Shown piece after piece: positions 42,161 through 51,489 of a stretch of DNA of 64,000 bases. Position 1 is the first letter of the stretch, and every line of letters starts with the position of its first letter. Source of the DNA: Pseudomonas entomophila (GTDB lineage Bacteria; Pseudomonadota; Gammaproteobacteria; Pseudomonadales; Pseudomonadaceae); assembly GCF_023277925.1 (NCBI RefSeq), contig NZ_CP063832.1, positions 4,701,001 to 4,765,000 on the forward strand. Direction: 5' to 3'. The position numbers and the translations under genes are program-made. The notes beneath the pieces were generated by a model. It ran no database searches. It was not told the origin of the DNA and saw nothing but the letters and a program-made list of their open reading frames with translations.

Positions 42161-43301
42161 GAGGGCTCCTTGCCGTCGGGGCGGTATTCAGGGGAATCCG
42201 GTGCAGGCCGGCCAATGCCGGCATCAGGGTGGCAACCAGGCTCATCAGCATCAGGGCGAAGTACAGCGCCGGGCCGATCAGCCCTTGTTGCAGCAGCAGG
42301 TTGAGGAAGACGATTTCGCTCAGGCCACGGATGTTCAGCAGCAGGCTTTCGCGCCACTTGCTCGCGCCGCTGAACGACGGGGTGGCCCAGCACAGGCCCA
42401 GCCAGTTGCCCAGCAGCTTGCTGGCGATCGGCAGGGCCAGCAGGGCGGCCAGTTGCAGCGCATCGAAGCCTTGCAGGGCGTGGTGCACGTCGATCTGCAC
42501 CACGCCGTAGGTGAGGATCAACGGCACCGCCACGCCCTGTTGCAGGCGGCGGTTCCAGGCGGCCGACAGCGGCAGGCGCACGGAGACCTTGAGCCAGGCC
42601 AGGCAGGCCAGGTAGCCGATGCCGAAGACCAAGGCGTTGAGCCGGTAGTGTTCGGCGGCGAACAGCAATACCAGGAACAAGGCGCCGTACACTTTGGGCG
42701 CCCGCAGGCCGGCGAAGTGCAACGGCACGGGCAGGGCCGCGGCCAGCAGCGGCCAGGCCAGGCTGCCCGGTTGCAGGCTGCCCTGGCCAAGGCCCAGCAG
42801 CAGCCAGCAGGCCAGGTCGATGAGGATCGCAGCCTGCAGCAGGCGCCGGCTGGCTGCGGGAGGATAGGCTATGGCGCGCAGGTACAGGTACAGCACCGGG
42901 ATCGCGGTGATGGCGAACACCAGGCCCAGGGCCAGCGCGGTGAGGCCGCCCTGGTCCAGCAGCCACAGCGCGCAGGCCAGGCCGCAGGCGAAGGGCACCA
43001 GGAAGCTGGGCAAGGCAAGTTTCAGCGCCTGGCGGTCGACGCGCAGCTCGGCGACGTCGGCGAGGATGTGCCCCAGCAGCAGGGCGAAGCTGCAACCGTA
43101 GAGCGTCTTCAACCAACTTGGCGCGACCAGCGCGGCACCCTCGAGCTGCCAGTGCGGCTCGACCCACAGCAGCATCAGCAGTGGCAGCCCCAGGGTCGCC
43201 AGCAGCAGCTGGCTGACGATCGGGATCAGCCCCACGCGCTTGCCAAGCGCGCAGGCCAGCGCGAACAGCAGCAGGGCCAGGGCCCAGAACAACACGGTCA
43301 T
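42147..43301 (-). CDS. CPA2/Kef-like cation:proton antiporter-type membrane protein
   Basis: A 384-residue polytopic protein with about 12 hydrophobic helices. LLLNIRGLSEIVFLNLLLQQ near residue 310 resembles the NTRG(L)-E-L motif of the Kef/NhaP-type Na_H_Exchanger family, and LLLGHILADVAELR sits at the position of an earlier conserved acidic region. Start MTVLFWAL lies two bases after the MMPL stop. Its role is unknown; it might couple export to the proton gradient or just be carried along. Overlaps the halogenase-like gene by 14 bases. Confidence 0.7.
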   Translation of the reverse strand: MTVLFWALALLLFALACALGKRVGLIPIVSQLLLATLGLPLLMLLWVEPHWQLEGAALVAPSWLKTLYGCSFALLLGHILADVAELRVDRQALKLALPSFLVPFACGLACALWLLDQGGLTALALGLVFAITAIPVLYLYLRAIAYPPAASRRLLQAAILIDLACWLLLGLGQGSLQPGSLAWPLLAAALPVPLHFAGLRAPKVYGALFLVLLFAAEHYRLNALVFGIGYLACLAWLKVSVRLPLSAAWNRRLQQGVAVPLILTYGVVQIDVHHALQGFDALQLAALLALPIASKLLGNWLGLCWATPSFSGASKWRESLLLNIRGLSEIVFLNLLLQQGLIGPALYFALMLMSLVATLMPALAGLHRIPLNTAPTARSPHAEL

Positions 43302-43303
43302 GA

Positions 43304-45619
43304 TCAGTTGTGCGCTCCTTCGCGCGACGCGGCCCAAGGGGCCAGGATGAAGCTCATTGCCAGGCCCAGGCTCACCGCCAGGCCGAAGTTGCTCACCGCC
43401 GGGGTGCTCGACAGGGCCAGCAGCCCGAACGACAACCAGGTGGTCAGTGCCGCCAGCAGGGTGCCCAGCAGGCTTACCGCCTCGCCGCCGACGCGCTCGT
43501 GCATGAGGATCGCGTAGTCGACGCCGATGGCGGTCACCAGCAGCAGGCCGAACAGGCTGAACAATGTCAGCGGTTGGCCGAGCCAACCCAGCAGGGCCAG
43601 GCTGCACAGCGCGGCAAGCAGGGGCAGGGCGACGATGCGCAAGGCACCGCGCAGGCCGAACGGCAGCACCAGCAGCACCAGGATCAGCGCGCACGACAGC
43701 AGTTTGAGCTCGGCGGCGCTGACCTGGGTGGCGGCGAACAGCTGGTTCAACTCACCCAGCCGGTCCACCAGTTGCACGCCGGGCAGGCCATCGGCCTGCA
43801 GGCGCAGCAAGGCGGTGTCGTTGAGCCCCTGAAGGCTGACGGCGGCGGCCACGCCCTGGTCCACCTGGCCCAGCCACAAGGGGCGCCAGGGTTCGCCCAA
43901 GGGGCCGGCGAGGACATCGTCGATGGACTGGATCGGCAGTTGGTGCAATTGCTTGAGCTCGGCCTGCAGCGCGGCTTCCGGCACGCCCTGGGCCAGCAGT
44001 GGTTGCCAGTGTTCGGGCAGCCGCTCCAGGGCCTGGAGCGTGCGCGCTTGCTCGGTTGGGCTGGCAACCAGGCGGTCGAGGGACAGGTAGCCCTTGAGCT
44101 TGCCCAGGTCGACCAGCTCGTCGAGCTTTTCCGACAGCGCCTGCAGGCGCTCCAGCAGTTGCTGCGGGTCGGCGCCGCGCACCAGGTAGAACTGGCTGGT
44201 GGGCTGGTAACCGGTGATGCGGGCCACGGCCTGGGCCTCTTCCAGCAGGTGGGGCGGGCTGCCGACCCACTGGCGCACGTCGTTGCGGCTGTCCAGGCGC
44301 CACAGCCCGGCGGCGCAGAACAGCACCAGCAGGGCCAGCAGCGCGGCGCTGGGGACACGGCGCAGCAGGCCGGCGCGCAGTTCGGTCAGCCATTGCGCGA
44401 CCCGCAGCGGCCACTGGGCCGGGCGCAGCTCGACGCCACCCAGCAAGGCCGGCAGCAGGCACACGGCGCTGAGGTAGGCGCCGACCAGGCCTGCGGCCGA
44501 GAACGCGGCGATCTGGGTCAGCGCCGGGAACGGCGTGAAGGCCAGGGCCAGGTAGCCGATGCAACTGGTCGCCAGGCTCAGGCTCAACCCCGGCAGCGTG
44601 AGGCGCACGGCCGGCCAGCTGCGCCAGGGTTGCAGGCTCCAGCTCTTGGACAGGTAGTGCAGCGGGTAGTCCACGGCCACACCGATCAGGCTGGAGCCGA
44701 GCACCAGGGTCATCACGTGCATCTGCCCGAACAGCGCCACGCACACCACCGAGCCGAACAGCATGCCCACCAGCACCGGCACGAAGGCCAGCAGCACGCG
44801 CCAGCGGCGGAAGGCCAGCAGCAACAGCAGCAGGATGCCCACGGTGGCGCCGCCGCCGACCCAGGTGATCTCGCGGCTGGCCTGTTGCTGGCCGGCCGCG
44901 GCGTACAGCAGGCCGCTGGCCGCCAGCAGCTGGGCACCCTGCTGGCCGGCTTCGTTGCGGGCGCGGGCCAGCAGGTCGGCCACCTGCAAGGGCAGGTGCA
45001 TGTCGAAGGCGTTGCCCAGGGTGCGGGCGCGCAGCAGCACCCACTGCTGGCCGTCGGCCTCGGCCACCAGCGCACCGCTGGCGGTGTCCAGTTGCACGTT
45101 GACCGGCTTGGGTTGGCTCTGCTGGATACGGCCGGTCAGGCCAAGCCAGTCATCCTGGCTTGCCACCAGGCTGAAGCCGGCAAAGGGGTCGAACAGGCTT
45201 TGCAGGCGTTGTTCGACAAAGGCGTCGGGTTGCTCGGCCAGCCATTGGCGGTCGTGGCCCGAGAGCATTGCCAGGCGACCTTGCAGCAGTTGGTTGCGCA
45301 GGGCTTGCAGGTCGGTCTGCACACTCCACTGCACTTTCTCGAACAGGCCGCTGGCCTGCCACTGCCCGGCCAGGCGCTCGGCCAGGGCGACGGCCTGTTC
45401 GCGCTGGGGATGGCCGACCAGCACCAGCAGCTCGCGGTTGAGCGGCTCCTGCATGCGCTGCTCGGCTTGCTTGACCAGCGGGTCCTGGGTGGCGCCGGGC
45501 ACCAGGGTCATCAGGTCGGCCGACAGCGGCGCGCCCCGATGCCATTGCCAGCCAGCCACGGCGAGCATGATCAGCAGCAGGCCCGCGAACAGGCGCGGCA
45601 ACAGGCGTTCAGTTGGCAA
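43304..45619 (-). CDS. apeM: ApeM, MMPL/RND-family exporter
   Basis: A 771-residue MMPL transporter: N-terminal anchor (LFAGLLLIMLAVAGW), two large periplasmic domains (about 30-240 and 420-600), and two groups of 5-6 helices, each with the family GxxxD-Y motif (SSLIGVAVDYPLHYL and VTAIGVDYAILMHE). It should move the aryl polyene lipid out of the inner membrane. Starts overlapping apeL by 11 bases. Confidence 0.85.
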   Translation of the reverse strand: MPTERLLPRLFAGLLLIMLAVAGWQWHRGAPLSADLMTLVPGATQDPLVKQAEQRMQEPLNRELLVLVGHPQREQAVALAERLAGQWQASGLFEKVQWSVQTDLQALRNQLLQGRLAMLSGHDRQWLAEQPDAFVEQRLQSLFDPFAGFSLVASQDDWLGLTGRIQQSQPKPVNVQLDTASGALVAEADGQQWVLLRARTLGNAFDMHLPLQVADLLARARNEAGQQGAQLLAASGLLYAAAGQQQASREITWVGGGATVGILLLLLLAFRRWRVLLAFVPVLVGMLFGSVVCVALFGQMHVMTLVLGSSLIGVAVDYPLHYLSKSWSLQPWRSWPAVRLTLPGLSLSLATSCIGYLALAFTPFPALTQIAAFSAAGLVGAYLSAVCLLPALLGGVELRPAQWPLRVAQWLTELRAGLLRRVPSAALLALLVLFCAAGLWRLDSRNDVRQWVGSPPHLLEEAQAVARITGYQPTSQFYLVRGADPQQLLERLQALSEKLDELVDLGKLKGYLSLDRLVASPTEQARTLQALERLPEHWQPLLAQGVPEAALQAELKQLHQLPIQSIDDVLAGPLGEPWRPLWLGQVDQGVAAAVSLQGLNDTALLRLQADGLPGVQLVDRLGELNQLFAATQVSAAELKLLSCALILVLLVLPFGLRGALRIVALPLLAALCSLALLGWLGQPLTLFSLFGLLLVTAIGVDYAILMHERVGGEAVSLLGTLLAALTTWLSFGLLALSSTPAVSNFGLAVSLGLAMSFILAPWAASREGAHN

Positions 45620-46217
45620 AATCGCTGCGCTCCGCGTCGCTGAGGGCGCTGGCGCCTTGGCTCTCGGGCATGCGCAGCACGGTGCTGTCGCCTTGGGTCT
45701 CGCTCAGTTCGATGCGCTCGACGTAACGCCCGCCGGCGATGTCGATGCGGGTGAACACTTGCTTGAGCAGCAGCGAACGCGGGGTCAGGCGCAGTTGCCA
45801 GTGCGTGGCGTCGCCCGACAGCGCCAGGTCGAAGTCGCGTTGCAGGCCGCTGCTGTCGCCTTGCAGCACGGCGAAGAACAGGCGGTTCTGCTCGGCGCCG
45901 GCACTGCGTGCGGGGAGCGTCTGCCAGCCGCTGGGGTCGCGGCGGGCGATGCCCTGGGCGTCGATGCGGTAGTCCTGGCGCAGCGGGGTTTGCAGCAACC
46001 AGAGCAGGCCGTGGTCGCGGGCCAGGACGAAACGGCCCTTGCTGGTCAGTGGCTGGGGCAAGGCGCGCAGGTGTTTTTCCTGGATGAACGGGCCGCTGAC
46101 CACGGTAGGTTCGCTGAGCTGCTTTTGCAGATCGTCGAGGGTGAAGGCGAGGGCCAGGGGGCTGGCGAGCAGCAGGGCGATAGTTATCAGCGCCCTGAGG
46201 GACCGTGCGGCGCTCAT
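45609..46217 (-). CDS. apeL: ApeL, LolA-like outer-membrane lipid carrier
   Basis: A 202-residue periplasmic protein: signal peptide MSAARSLRALITIALLLASPLALA, then a LolA-type half-barrel (LDDLQKQLSEPTVVSGPFIQEKHL, SKGRFVLARDHGLLWLLQTP). In APE clusters it probably ferries the product from ApeM to ApeN. The start overlaps apeK by four bases. Confidence 0.85.
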   Translation of the reverse strand: MSAARSLRALITIALLLASPLALAFTLDDLQKQLSEPTVVSGPFIQEKHLRALPQPLTSKGRFVLARDHGLLWLLQTPLRQDYRIDAQGIARRDPSGWQTLPARSAGAEQNRLFFAVLQGDSSGLQRDFDLALSGDATHWQLRLTPRSLLLKQVFTRIDIAGGRYVERIELSETQGDSTVLRMPESQGASALSDAERSDFAN

Positions 46218-46639
46218 GGCAGCACCTTGGCGACGGCGTCGAGCATCGCCTGGGGGGAGGCCAGCTGCATTTCTCCGCTTTCGATGTGCACGGCAACCTG
46301 CACGGTGCTGGCGCGGGTCATGCGCTCGCCGGTGGTGGCATCACTGATCAGGTAGTGGATCTTCAAGCGGTTCTCCCACTCCACCAGGCTGGCACGCACA
46401 GTCAGGCGCTGGCCGAAGGTGGCGCCGCGGATGTAGCGCAGCTGCAGGTCGATTACCGGCCAGGCATAGCCGCTGGCCTGCATCCGCAGGTAGTCGTGCT
46501 CCAGGCGGTCTAGCAGCGCGCAGCGGGCGACTTCCAGGTACTTCACATAGTGGCCGTGCCAGACGATGTGCATGCTGTCGACGTCGAAGAACGGCACGAC
46601 GATCTCGCTGTCGACGTGGAACACCCCGGGGTTACGCAT
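46214..46639 (-). CDS. apeK: ApeK, 4HBT-type acyl thioesterase
   Basis: A 141-residue hotdog thioesterase. The catalytic Asp is in FFDVDSMHIVWHGHYVKYLE, the 4-hydroxybenzoyl-CoA thioesterase signature. In APE clusters ApeK is thought to release stalled or finished chains. It overlaps the ammonia lyase gene by eight bases. Confidence 0.85.
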   Translation of the reverse strand: MRNPGVFHVDSEIVVPFFDVDSMHIVWHGHYVKYLEVARCALLDRLEHDYLRMQASGYAWPVIDLQLRYIRGATFGQRLTVRASLVEWENRLKIHYLISDATTGERMTRASTVQVAVHIESGEMQLASPQAMLDAVAKVLP

Positions 46640-48176
46640 GTAGCCTCCAGTGGCGCTGGCCGATACGGGCCAGGCACAGGCGCAGGTCGTGCTCGAGGGC
46701 TCGATCCTCGGTGACCGGCGCGAAGTCCTCCAGCAGCGCCGCGTGCATCTGTGCCAGGGCTGGCGGCAGGGCGTGCGCGTCGGCCAGGCGCTGGCGCAGC
46801 CAGACGCCCTGGTTGGCGGCCAGCAGGGTGGCGGCGGCGACTTGCTCGGTCAGCTCCAGCACGCGCAGGGCGTCGCGGGCGGCGATGGTGCCCATGCTCA
46901 CCTTGTCCTGGTTGTGGCACTCGGTGGAGCGGGAGAACACGCTGGCCGGCATGGTCTGCTTGAGCGCCTCGGCGGTCCAGGCGCTGGCGCCGATCTGCAC
47001 GGCCTTGAAGCCGTGGTTGAGCATGGCGCGCTCAGCCTCGGCGCCCGAGAGATTGCTCGGCAGGCCATGGTTGTAGCGCACGTCCACCAGCAGCGCGAGC
47101 TGGCGGTCGAGCAAGTCGGCGACGTTGGCCACCAGGTTCTTCAGGCTGTCCATGGCGAAGGCGATGTGCCCGCCATAGAAGTGCCCGCCATGCAGCACGC
47201 GCTCGGCGTCGCCGTCGATGATCGGGTTGTCGTTGGCGCTGTTGAGTTCGGTTTCGATGAACCCGCGTAGCCAGCCCAGGCTGTCGGCCAGCACGCCCAG
47301 CACGTGGGGCGCGCAACGCAGTGAGTAGCGGTCCTGCAGGCGGTGCAGCGGTGGCAGTGGGGCGTCGATGGCCAGGTCCTGGCGCAGCCAGGCAGCGACT
47401 TGGGTCTGGCCGGGGTGCGGCTTGGCGGCGAACAGGCGCTCGTCGAAGTGCTCGGGGTTGCCCTGCAGGGCGATGACATTGAGCGCGGTGATGCGCGTGG
47501 CCAGCTTGAGCAGGTAGTCGGCGCGGGCGAAGGCCAGGCAGGCCAGGCCGGTCATCACCGCGGTGCCGTTCATCAGCGCCAGGGCTTCCTTGGGGCGCAG
47601 CACCAGGGGCTGCCAGCCCAGTTCGCGATGCACGTCGGCGCTGGTGCGCCGCTCGCCGTTGTACATGACCTCGCGCTCGCCCGACAACGCCGCCGCCACG
47701 TACGACAGCGGCGTCAGGTCGCCGCTGGCGCCGACCGAGCCCTCCTCGGGGATCAGCGGCAGGATGTCGTGCTCGATGAAGGCCTGCAGGCGTTCCAGCA
47801 GTTCCAGGCGCACGCCGGACACACCATGGCTCAGCGAGCGCAGGCGTGCCGCCAGCACGGCGCGGGTGGCCGGGGCGTCGAGCAACCTGCCCAGGCCGCA
47901 GCCGTGGAAGGTGTAGAGGTGGCGCGGCAGGGCCTCGACGTGCTCCAGCGGCACGGCCACCACGCAGGAGTCGCCGTAGCCGGTGGTCACGCCATAGATC
48001 ACCCCTTCCTTGTCCAGCAAGGTGTCGAGGAAGCGCGCGCCACGGGCGATGCGCTCGCGGTAGGCGGCGTCGGCCTGCAGGCGCGACGGGGCGCGGCGCT
48101 CGGCCACGGCCAGGACGTCTTCGATCGCCAGCGGCGCTTCGCCGAAGGTTACAGGCTCATGCGGATGCATCGTCAT
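46632..48176 (-). CDS. Aromatic amino acid ammonia lyase (HAL/PAL/TAL family)
   Basis: A 514-residue lyase. The self-cyclising MIO triad Ala150-Ser151-Gly152 is in VGASGDLTPLS, and catalytic Tyr61 in IYGVTTGYG. The substrate-selectivity pair is Phe90-His91 (YTFHGCGLG), unlike the Ser-His of histidine, Phe-Leu of phenylalanine or His-Leu of tyrosine lyases. It is far from any hut genes. In this cluster a likely job is to make cinnamate or p-coumarate as an aryl starter for ApeH. Some pigment clusters of Flavobacteria and Xanthomonas carry similar lyases. Confidence 0.82.
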   Translation of the reverse strand: MTMHPHEPVTFGEAPLAIEDVLAVAERRAPSRLQADAAYRERIARGARFLDTLLDKEGVIYGVTTGYGDSCVVAVPLEHVEALPRHLYTFHGCGLGRLLDAPATRAVLAARLRSLSHGVSGVRLELLERLQAFIEHDILPLIPEEGSVGASGDLTPLSYVAAALSGEREVMYNGERRTSADVHRELGWQPLVLRPKEALALMNGTAVMTGLACLAFARADYLLKLATRITALNVIALQGNPEHFDERLFAAKPHPGQTQVAAWLRQDLAIDAPLPPLHRLQDRYSLRCAPHVLGVLADSLGWLRGFIETELNSANDNPIIDGDAERVLHGGHFYGGHIAFAMDSLKNLVANVADLLDRQLALLVDVRYNHGLPSNLSGAEAERAMLNHGFKAVQIGASAWTAEALKQTMPASVFSRSTECHNQDKVSMGTIAARDALRVLELTEQVAAATLLAANQGVWLRQRLADAHALPPALAQMHAALLEDFAPVTEDRALEHDLRLCLARIGQRHWRLHA

Positions 48177-49095
48177 CGGTCTTCCAGAAGGGGTAGAAAT
48201 TGAACCATTGCAGCGGTGCCTGGGCGCAGTAGTGGCCCAGGCGTTCGGCGTAGCGGGCGGCCCACTCGGCGATCACCGCCTCACGCTGGCCACGGCGCCA
48301 TTGCAGGCGTTCGACGAACGGCTCGAGGGTGACTTGGTAACGGCCCTGTTGCTTGAGGCAGAACAGCAGGTTGAGCGGGCAGCCCAGCAGCCCGGCCAGC
48401 AGCCACGGCCCCTGAGGGAATGCAGCCGGGTGGCCGAGAAAATCCACCTCTACGGTGCGCCCGCCGTGCAGCGGCACGCGGTCGCCGGCAATTGCCAGCC
48501 ACTCGCCGCGCTCCAAGCGCTCGGACAGTTGCAGCATCACTGCCGGGTCCAGCTCGCTGACCTGGATCAGCCGCAGGTGGCTGGCCCCGGCTTCGCCCAG
48601 CAAGCGGTTGAAGTGTTCGGCATGGCGGGTATGCACCAGCACGTTCATGGTCACTTTTTCGCCGATCTCGGCCAGGGCCCGGCACACTTCCAGGTTGCCC
48701 AGGTGAGCGCCCACCAGCATCTGGCCGCGCTCGCCACGCAACTGCTGGCGCAGGTTGGCCGGGTCGACGATGTCGATCTGCGAAAGCGCCAGCCGGCCGT
48801 TCCACACGTCGAGCTTGTCCAGCAGGGCTTCGGCGAAGGCCATGAACTGGCGGAACACACGCCACTGGCCGGGGGCCTGGACCTGGCCGTTGCTCCAGCG
48901 GTGCAGGCGCTGCTGGTACTGCCAGGCGCTGCGCCGGGCGCAGCCACCGAAGATGAAGAAGTAGGCGACGATCAGGTGGATCAGCGGGCTGAGCACGCGT
49001 CGCCCGAGCAGTCGGGCGAGCGTGGCGGTGAGCTTCATCAGCCAGAAGCTGCCGCGCTCCTGGTGCTCGGCCCAGTGTGGCGGGCGCTCGTTCAT
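48157..49095 (-). CDS. LpxL-like acyltransferase (C-terminal half of ApeJ type)
   Basis: A 312-residue member of the lauroyl/myristoyl acyltransferase (HtrB/LpxL) family: N-terminal membrane anchor about residues 30-50 (VLSPLIHLIVAYFFIFG), HX4E active site at His131-Glu136 (GAHLGNLE), and the later AGDRVP and FPQGPWLLAG segments. It probably transfers the polyene or another acyl chain to a lipid anchor. The ATG overlaps the GT2 stop by four bases. In E. coli-type clusters these two activities are fused in one protein (ApeJ). Confidence 0.82.
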   Translation of the reverse strand: MNERPPHWAEHQERGSFWLMKLTATLARLLGRRVLSPLIHLIVAYFFIFGGCARRSAWQYQQRLHRWSNGQVQAPGQWRVFRQFMAFAEALLDKLDVWNGRLALSQIDIVDPANLRQQLRGERGQMLVGAHLGNLEVCRALAEIGEKVTMNVLVHTRHAEHFNRLLGEAGASHLRLIQVSELDPAVMLQLSERLERGEWLAIAGDRVPLHGGRTVEVDFLGHPAAFPQGPWLLAGLLGCPLNLLFCLKQQGRYQVTLEPFVERLQWRRGQREAVIAEWAARYAERLGHYCAQAPLQWFNFYPFWKTDDDASA

Positions 49096-49826
49096 CCGCG
49101 CCACCTGCGCCAGAGTATCAGCGGGGCGCGCAGGAGCATGCCGAAGAACAGCTTGGCGTGCATCTTCGAGATCAGCGCGTTGTCGTGGAACAGACGGAAA
49201 TGCGACAGGCCGTCCTGGGGGTAGTGGACCTTGGTCGGCAGCCAGCGCATCGGCTGATTGCGCCACGACAGGCGCACCAGGATCTCCGGGTCGAAATCCA
49301 TGCGCCGGCCGAGGTCGACGCTGTCGATCATCGCCAGGGTCGCAGGCAGCGGGTAGACGCGAAAGCCGCACATCGAATCCGGGATACGCAGCGACAGGCT
49401 GTTGATCCACACCCACACGTGGGTCAGGTAGCGGGCATACAGCCGGCCCTTGGGCACGCTGGCGTCGTACTGTGGATAACCACACACCAGGGCCTGCGGA
49501 TAAGCCTGCGACTGCTCCAGGAAACGACTGACATCGGCCAGGTCGTGCTGGCCGTCGGCGTCCACCTGCAGGGCGTGGCTGAAGCCCAGCCGCGCGGCTT
49601 CGCGCAGGCCGGCCATCACCGCGCCGCCCTTGCCCTGGTTGACCGCCAGGGTGACCAGGTGAACGTCGTCGCGTTCGGCCAGTTGGCCTAGCACCTGGGC
49701 GCAAGGGGCATGGCTGGCGTCATCGACCAGCACACAGGGCAGGCCGGCGCGCAGCAGGTCGTCGACCACCTGGGGCACCGCCTGCTCGTGGTTGTACACC
49801 GGGATCACCGCGCAGGGCTTATGCAT
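49092..49826 (-). CDS. GT2 family glycosyltransferase (N-terminal half of ApeJ type)
   Basis: A 244-residue GT-A fold transferase: VIPVYNHEQAVPQVVDDLL, NQGKGGAVMAGLREA (63-77) and the DXD motif Asp89-Ala-Asp91 in QVDADGQHD. It has a hydrophobic C-terminus (LFFGMLLRAPLILW) that would keep it at the membrane. It resembles dolichyl-phosphate mannosyltransferases. It may add a sugar in the lipid anchor of the aryl polyene. It overlaps apeH-apeI by eight bases. Confidence 0.85.
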   Translation of the reverse strand: MHKPCAVIPVYNHEQAVPQVVDDLLRAGLPCVLVDDASHAPCAQVLGQLAERDDVHLVTLAVNQGKGGAVMAGLREAARLGFSHALQVDADGQHDLADVSRFLEQSQAYPQALVCGYPQYDASVPKGRLYARYLTHVWVWINSLSLRIPDSMCGFRVYPLPATLAMIDSVDLGRRMDFDPEILVRLSWRNQPMRWLPTKVHYPQDGLSHFRLFHDNALISKMHAKLFFGMLLRAPLILWRRWRG

Positions 49827-51489
49827 GGGCGGCCTCCAGCACGATGCGGCCGCTGGAGCAGGGCTGCCCGGCGCAGGTGTAGGCGAAGTAGAGCTTGCCG
49901 CGTGTTGCGTCGAAGCGCAGGGTCAGCAGCAGTTCGTCGCCGGGGCGCACCAGTTGCTGGAACTTGAGCACTTCCATGCCGGCGAAGCGTTGGGCCCGTT
50001 GCAGGTGCGAGGCCGCCAGGGCGATCGCCCAGTCGAGCTGGACCACGCCCGGCAGCACCGGTGTTTGCGGGAAGTGCCCGGAGAAGCAGGCCAGGTCCAG
50101 GGGGACGGCCAGACGCAGGTGCAGTTCCTCGCCCTCTTGCCGGTGCTCAAGCACGTCCGGCGCCATGCTGCGTGGGGCCAGCAGCAACCCCTGCAGCTCG
50201 GCTTGGGGCAGCTTGCCTTGGGTGTTGAGCGGCAACTGGCGCACCAGGCGCCAGCGCCGTGGCAGGGCCAGCGCCTCGCAGTGGCCGGCCAGGTGCTGGC
50301 GCAGCCCATCGATCACGGCGCGGCGGCCCTGGTTGCGCAGGGCGTGCAAGCCAGCCGGGGTCAGGGCTACCAGGGCGCCGAGGTAGGCGCGGCCTTCCTC
50401 GATCATCCCCAGGCGCGCTTCGGCGACCCAGGCATGGGCGCACAGGGCCTGTTCGAGCATGGGCAGCGAGATGCGTTTTTCTTCGAGCTTGACGATGCGG
50501 TCCAGCCGGCCAAGCAGGCGCAAGCGTCCGTCGGCGCTGAACTCGGCGGCATCGGCGCTCTGCTCGACGTGCCCGGCGGGCAGGTAGGGCGAAGCGATGC
50601 GCAGGGCGCCGTGTTCATCCTGGCTCAAGCGCACGTCGGCGAACGGTTGCCACAGGGGTTGGCCCTGGCGCCAGGCGATGCCACCGGTCTCCGAACTGCC
50701 GAGAATCTCGGTCGGCCATTGGCCCAGACGCTGATGCAGGCGTTCGGCGGCGATAGACGGCAGTTCGCCGCCTGAGGAAAACACCCGACGTACCGGGCGC
50801 AGGGCCGGCCAGTCGAGGTTGTCGCCCATGCGCTTGAGCAGCGCTGGGCTGGCCACCCAGGCGAACGCCGCGTGCTCGCGGCTGGCGCGCTGCAGGTCCT
50901 CGGGGAACGGCAGTTGGCGGCGCTCGAAGCCGCGCCCGGCGCACAGTGGCCAGAGCACGCGGAACAGCAGGCCGTAGATGTGCTGGGTGGCGACGCTACC
51001 GATGATCCAGGCGTTGCCCAGGTCCTGGCCCCAGAGCTGTTCCAGGGCATTCACTTCGTTAGCCAGCTGGCGCAGTTGCTTGTCGATGCGCTTGGGCTCG
51101 CCGCTGGAACCGGAGGTGCACAGGCTGATGCGGCAGGTGTCGAGGTCGAGGTCGGCGGGGGCGAGCGCTTCGCCCTGCAGGCCGTCGAGCTGCTCGTCAG
51201 TGGTCAGCCACAGGTCGACCTGGGTATGCCAACGCTCACGGGTGGCGGGCTGCAGGTCGGCGGGCAGCAGGGCTTCGACACCGGCGCGCCAGGCGCCCAG
51301 CAAGGCGATGGCCAGCGACGCGGCATCTTCGAGGTGCACGGCCAGGCGGCGTACCCCGCGCTGGCGCAGGCCGCCGGCCAGGCGCAAGGCCTGCCGGCAC
51401 AGCTCGGCGTGGTCCAGGGCCGGCGCGTGGGTCACCTGGCGCGGCGCGTCCAGCGGGCGCAGCAGGTGTTCGAGGTTGATCCAGTTCAT
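49819..51489 (-). CDS. apeH: ApeH-ApeI fusion: aryl AMP-ligase with C-terminal dehydratase
   Basis: A 556-residue protein. Residues 1 to about 440 are an ANL adenylating enzyme with P-loop TSGSSGEPK (125-133), SSETGG (265-270), [15 protein letters not shown] (327-341) and the catalytic Lys426 in NTQGKL. Residues about 445-556 are a hotdog dehydratase of ApeI type with [11 protein letters not shown] (His472). The ligase should activate the aromatic starter acid and load an ACP; the dehydratase acts in elongation. These are separate genes in E. coli. Its start overlaps apeG by four bases. Confidence 0.83.
   Translation of the reverse strand: MNWINLEHLLRPLDAPRQVTHAPALDHAELCRQALRLAGGLRQRGVRRLAVHLEDAASLAIALLGAWRAGVEALLPADLQPATRERWHTQVDLWLTTDEQLDGLQGEALAPADLDLDTCRISLCTSGSSGEPKRIDKQLRQLANEVNALEQLWGQDLGNAWIIGSVATQHIYGLLFRVLWPLCAGRGFERRQLPFPEDLQRASREHAAFAWVASPALLKRMGDNLDWPALRPVRRVFSSGGELPSIAAERLHQRLGQWPTEILGSSETGGIAWRQGQPLWQPFADVRLSQDEHGALRIASPYLPAGHVEQSADAAEFSADGRLRLLGRLDRIVKLEEKRISLPMLEQALCAHAWVAEARLGMIEEGRAYLGALVALTPAGLHALRNQGRRAVIDGLRQHLAGHCEALALPRRWRLVRQLPLNTQGKLPQAELQGLLLAPRSMAPDVLEHRQEGEELHLRLAVPLDLACFSGHFPQTPVLPGVVQLDWAIALAASHLQRAQRFAGMEVLKFQQLVRPGDELLLTLRFDATRGKLYFAYTCAGQPCSSGRIVLEAAHA

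Noticed and set aside
43310..45643. 777-residue open frame on the plus strand opposite the MMPL gene
   Set aside because: Made mostly of Gln/Arg/Ala/Gly repeats, as expected from the reverse strand of a Leu/Ala-rich membrane protein gene.
46632..48176. Histidine utilisation gene hutH
   Set aside because: No other hut genes are nearby, the selectivity pair is Phe-His, and the gene is embedded in the polyene operon.
48157..49704. Long frame of 515 residues around the LpxL-like acyltransferase
   Set aside because: Only the last 312 residues from the ATG at 49095 look like protein; the upstream part reads another frame of the GT2 gene.
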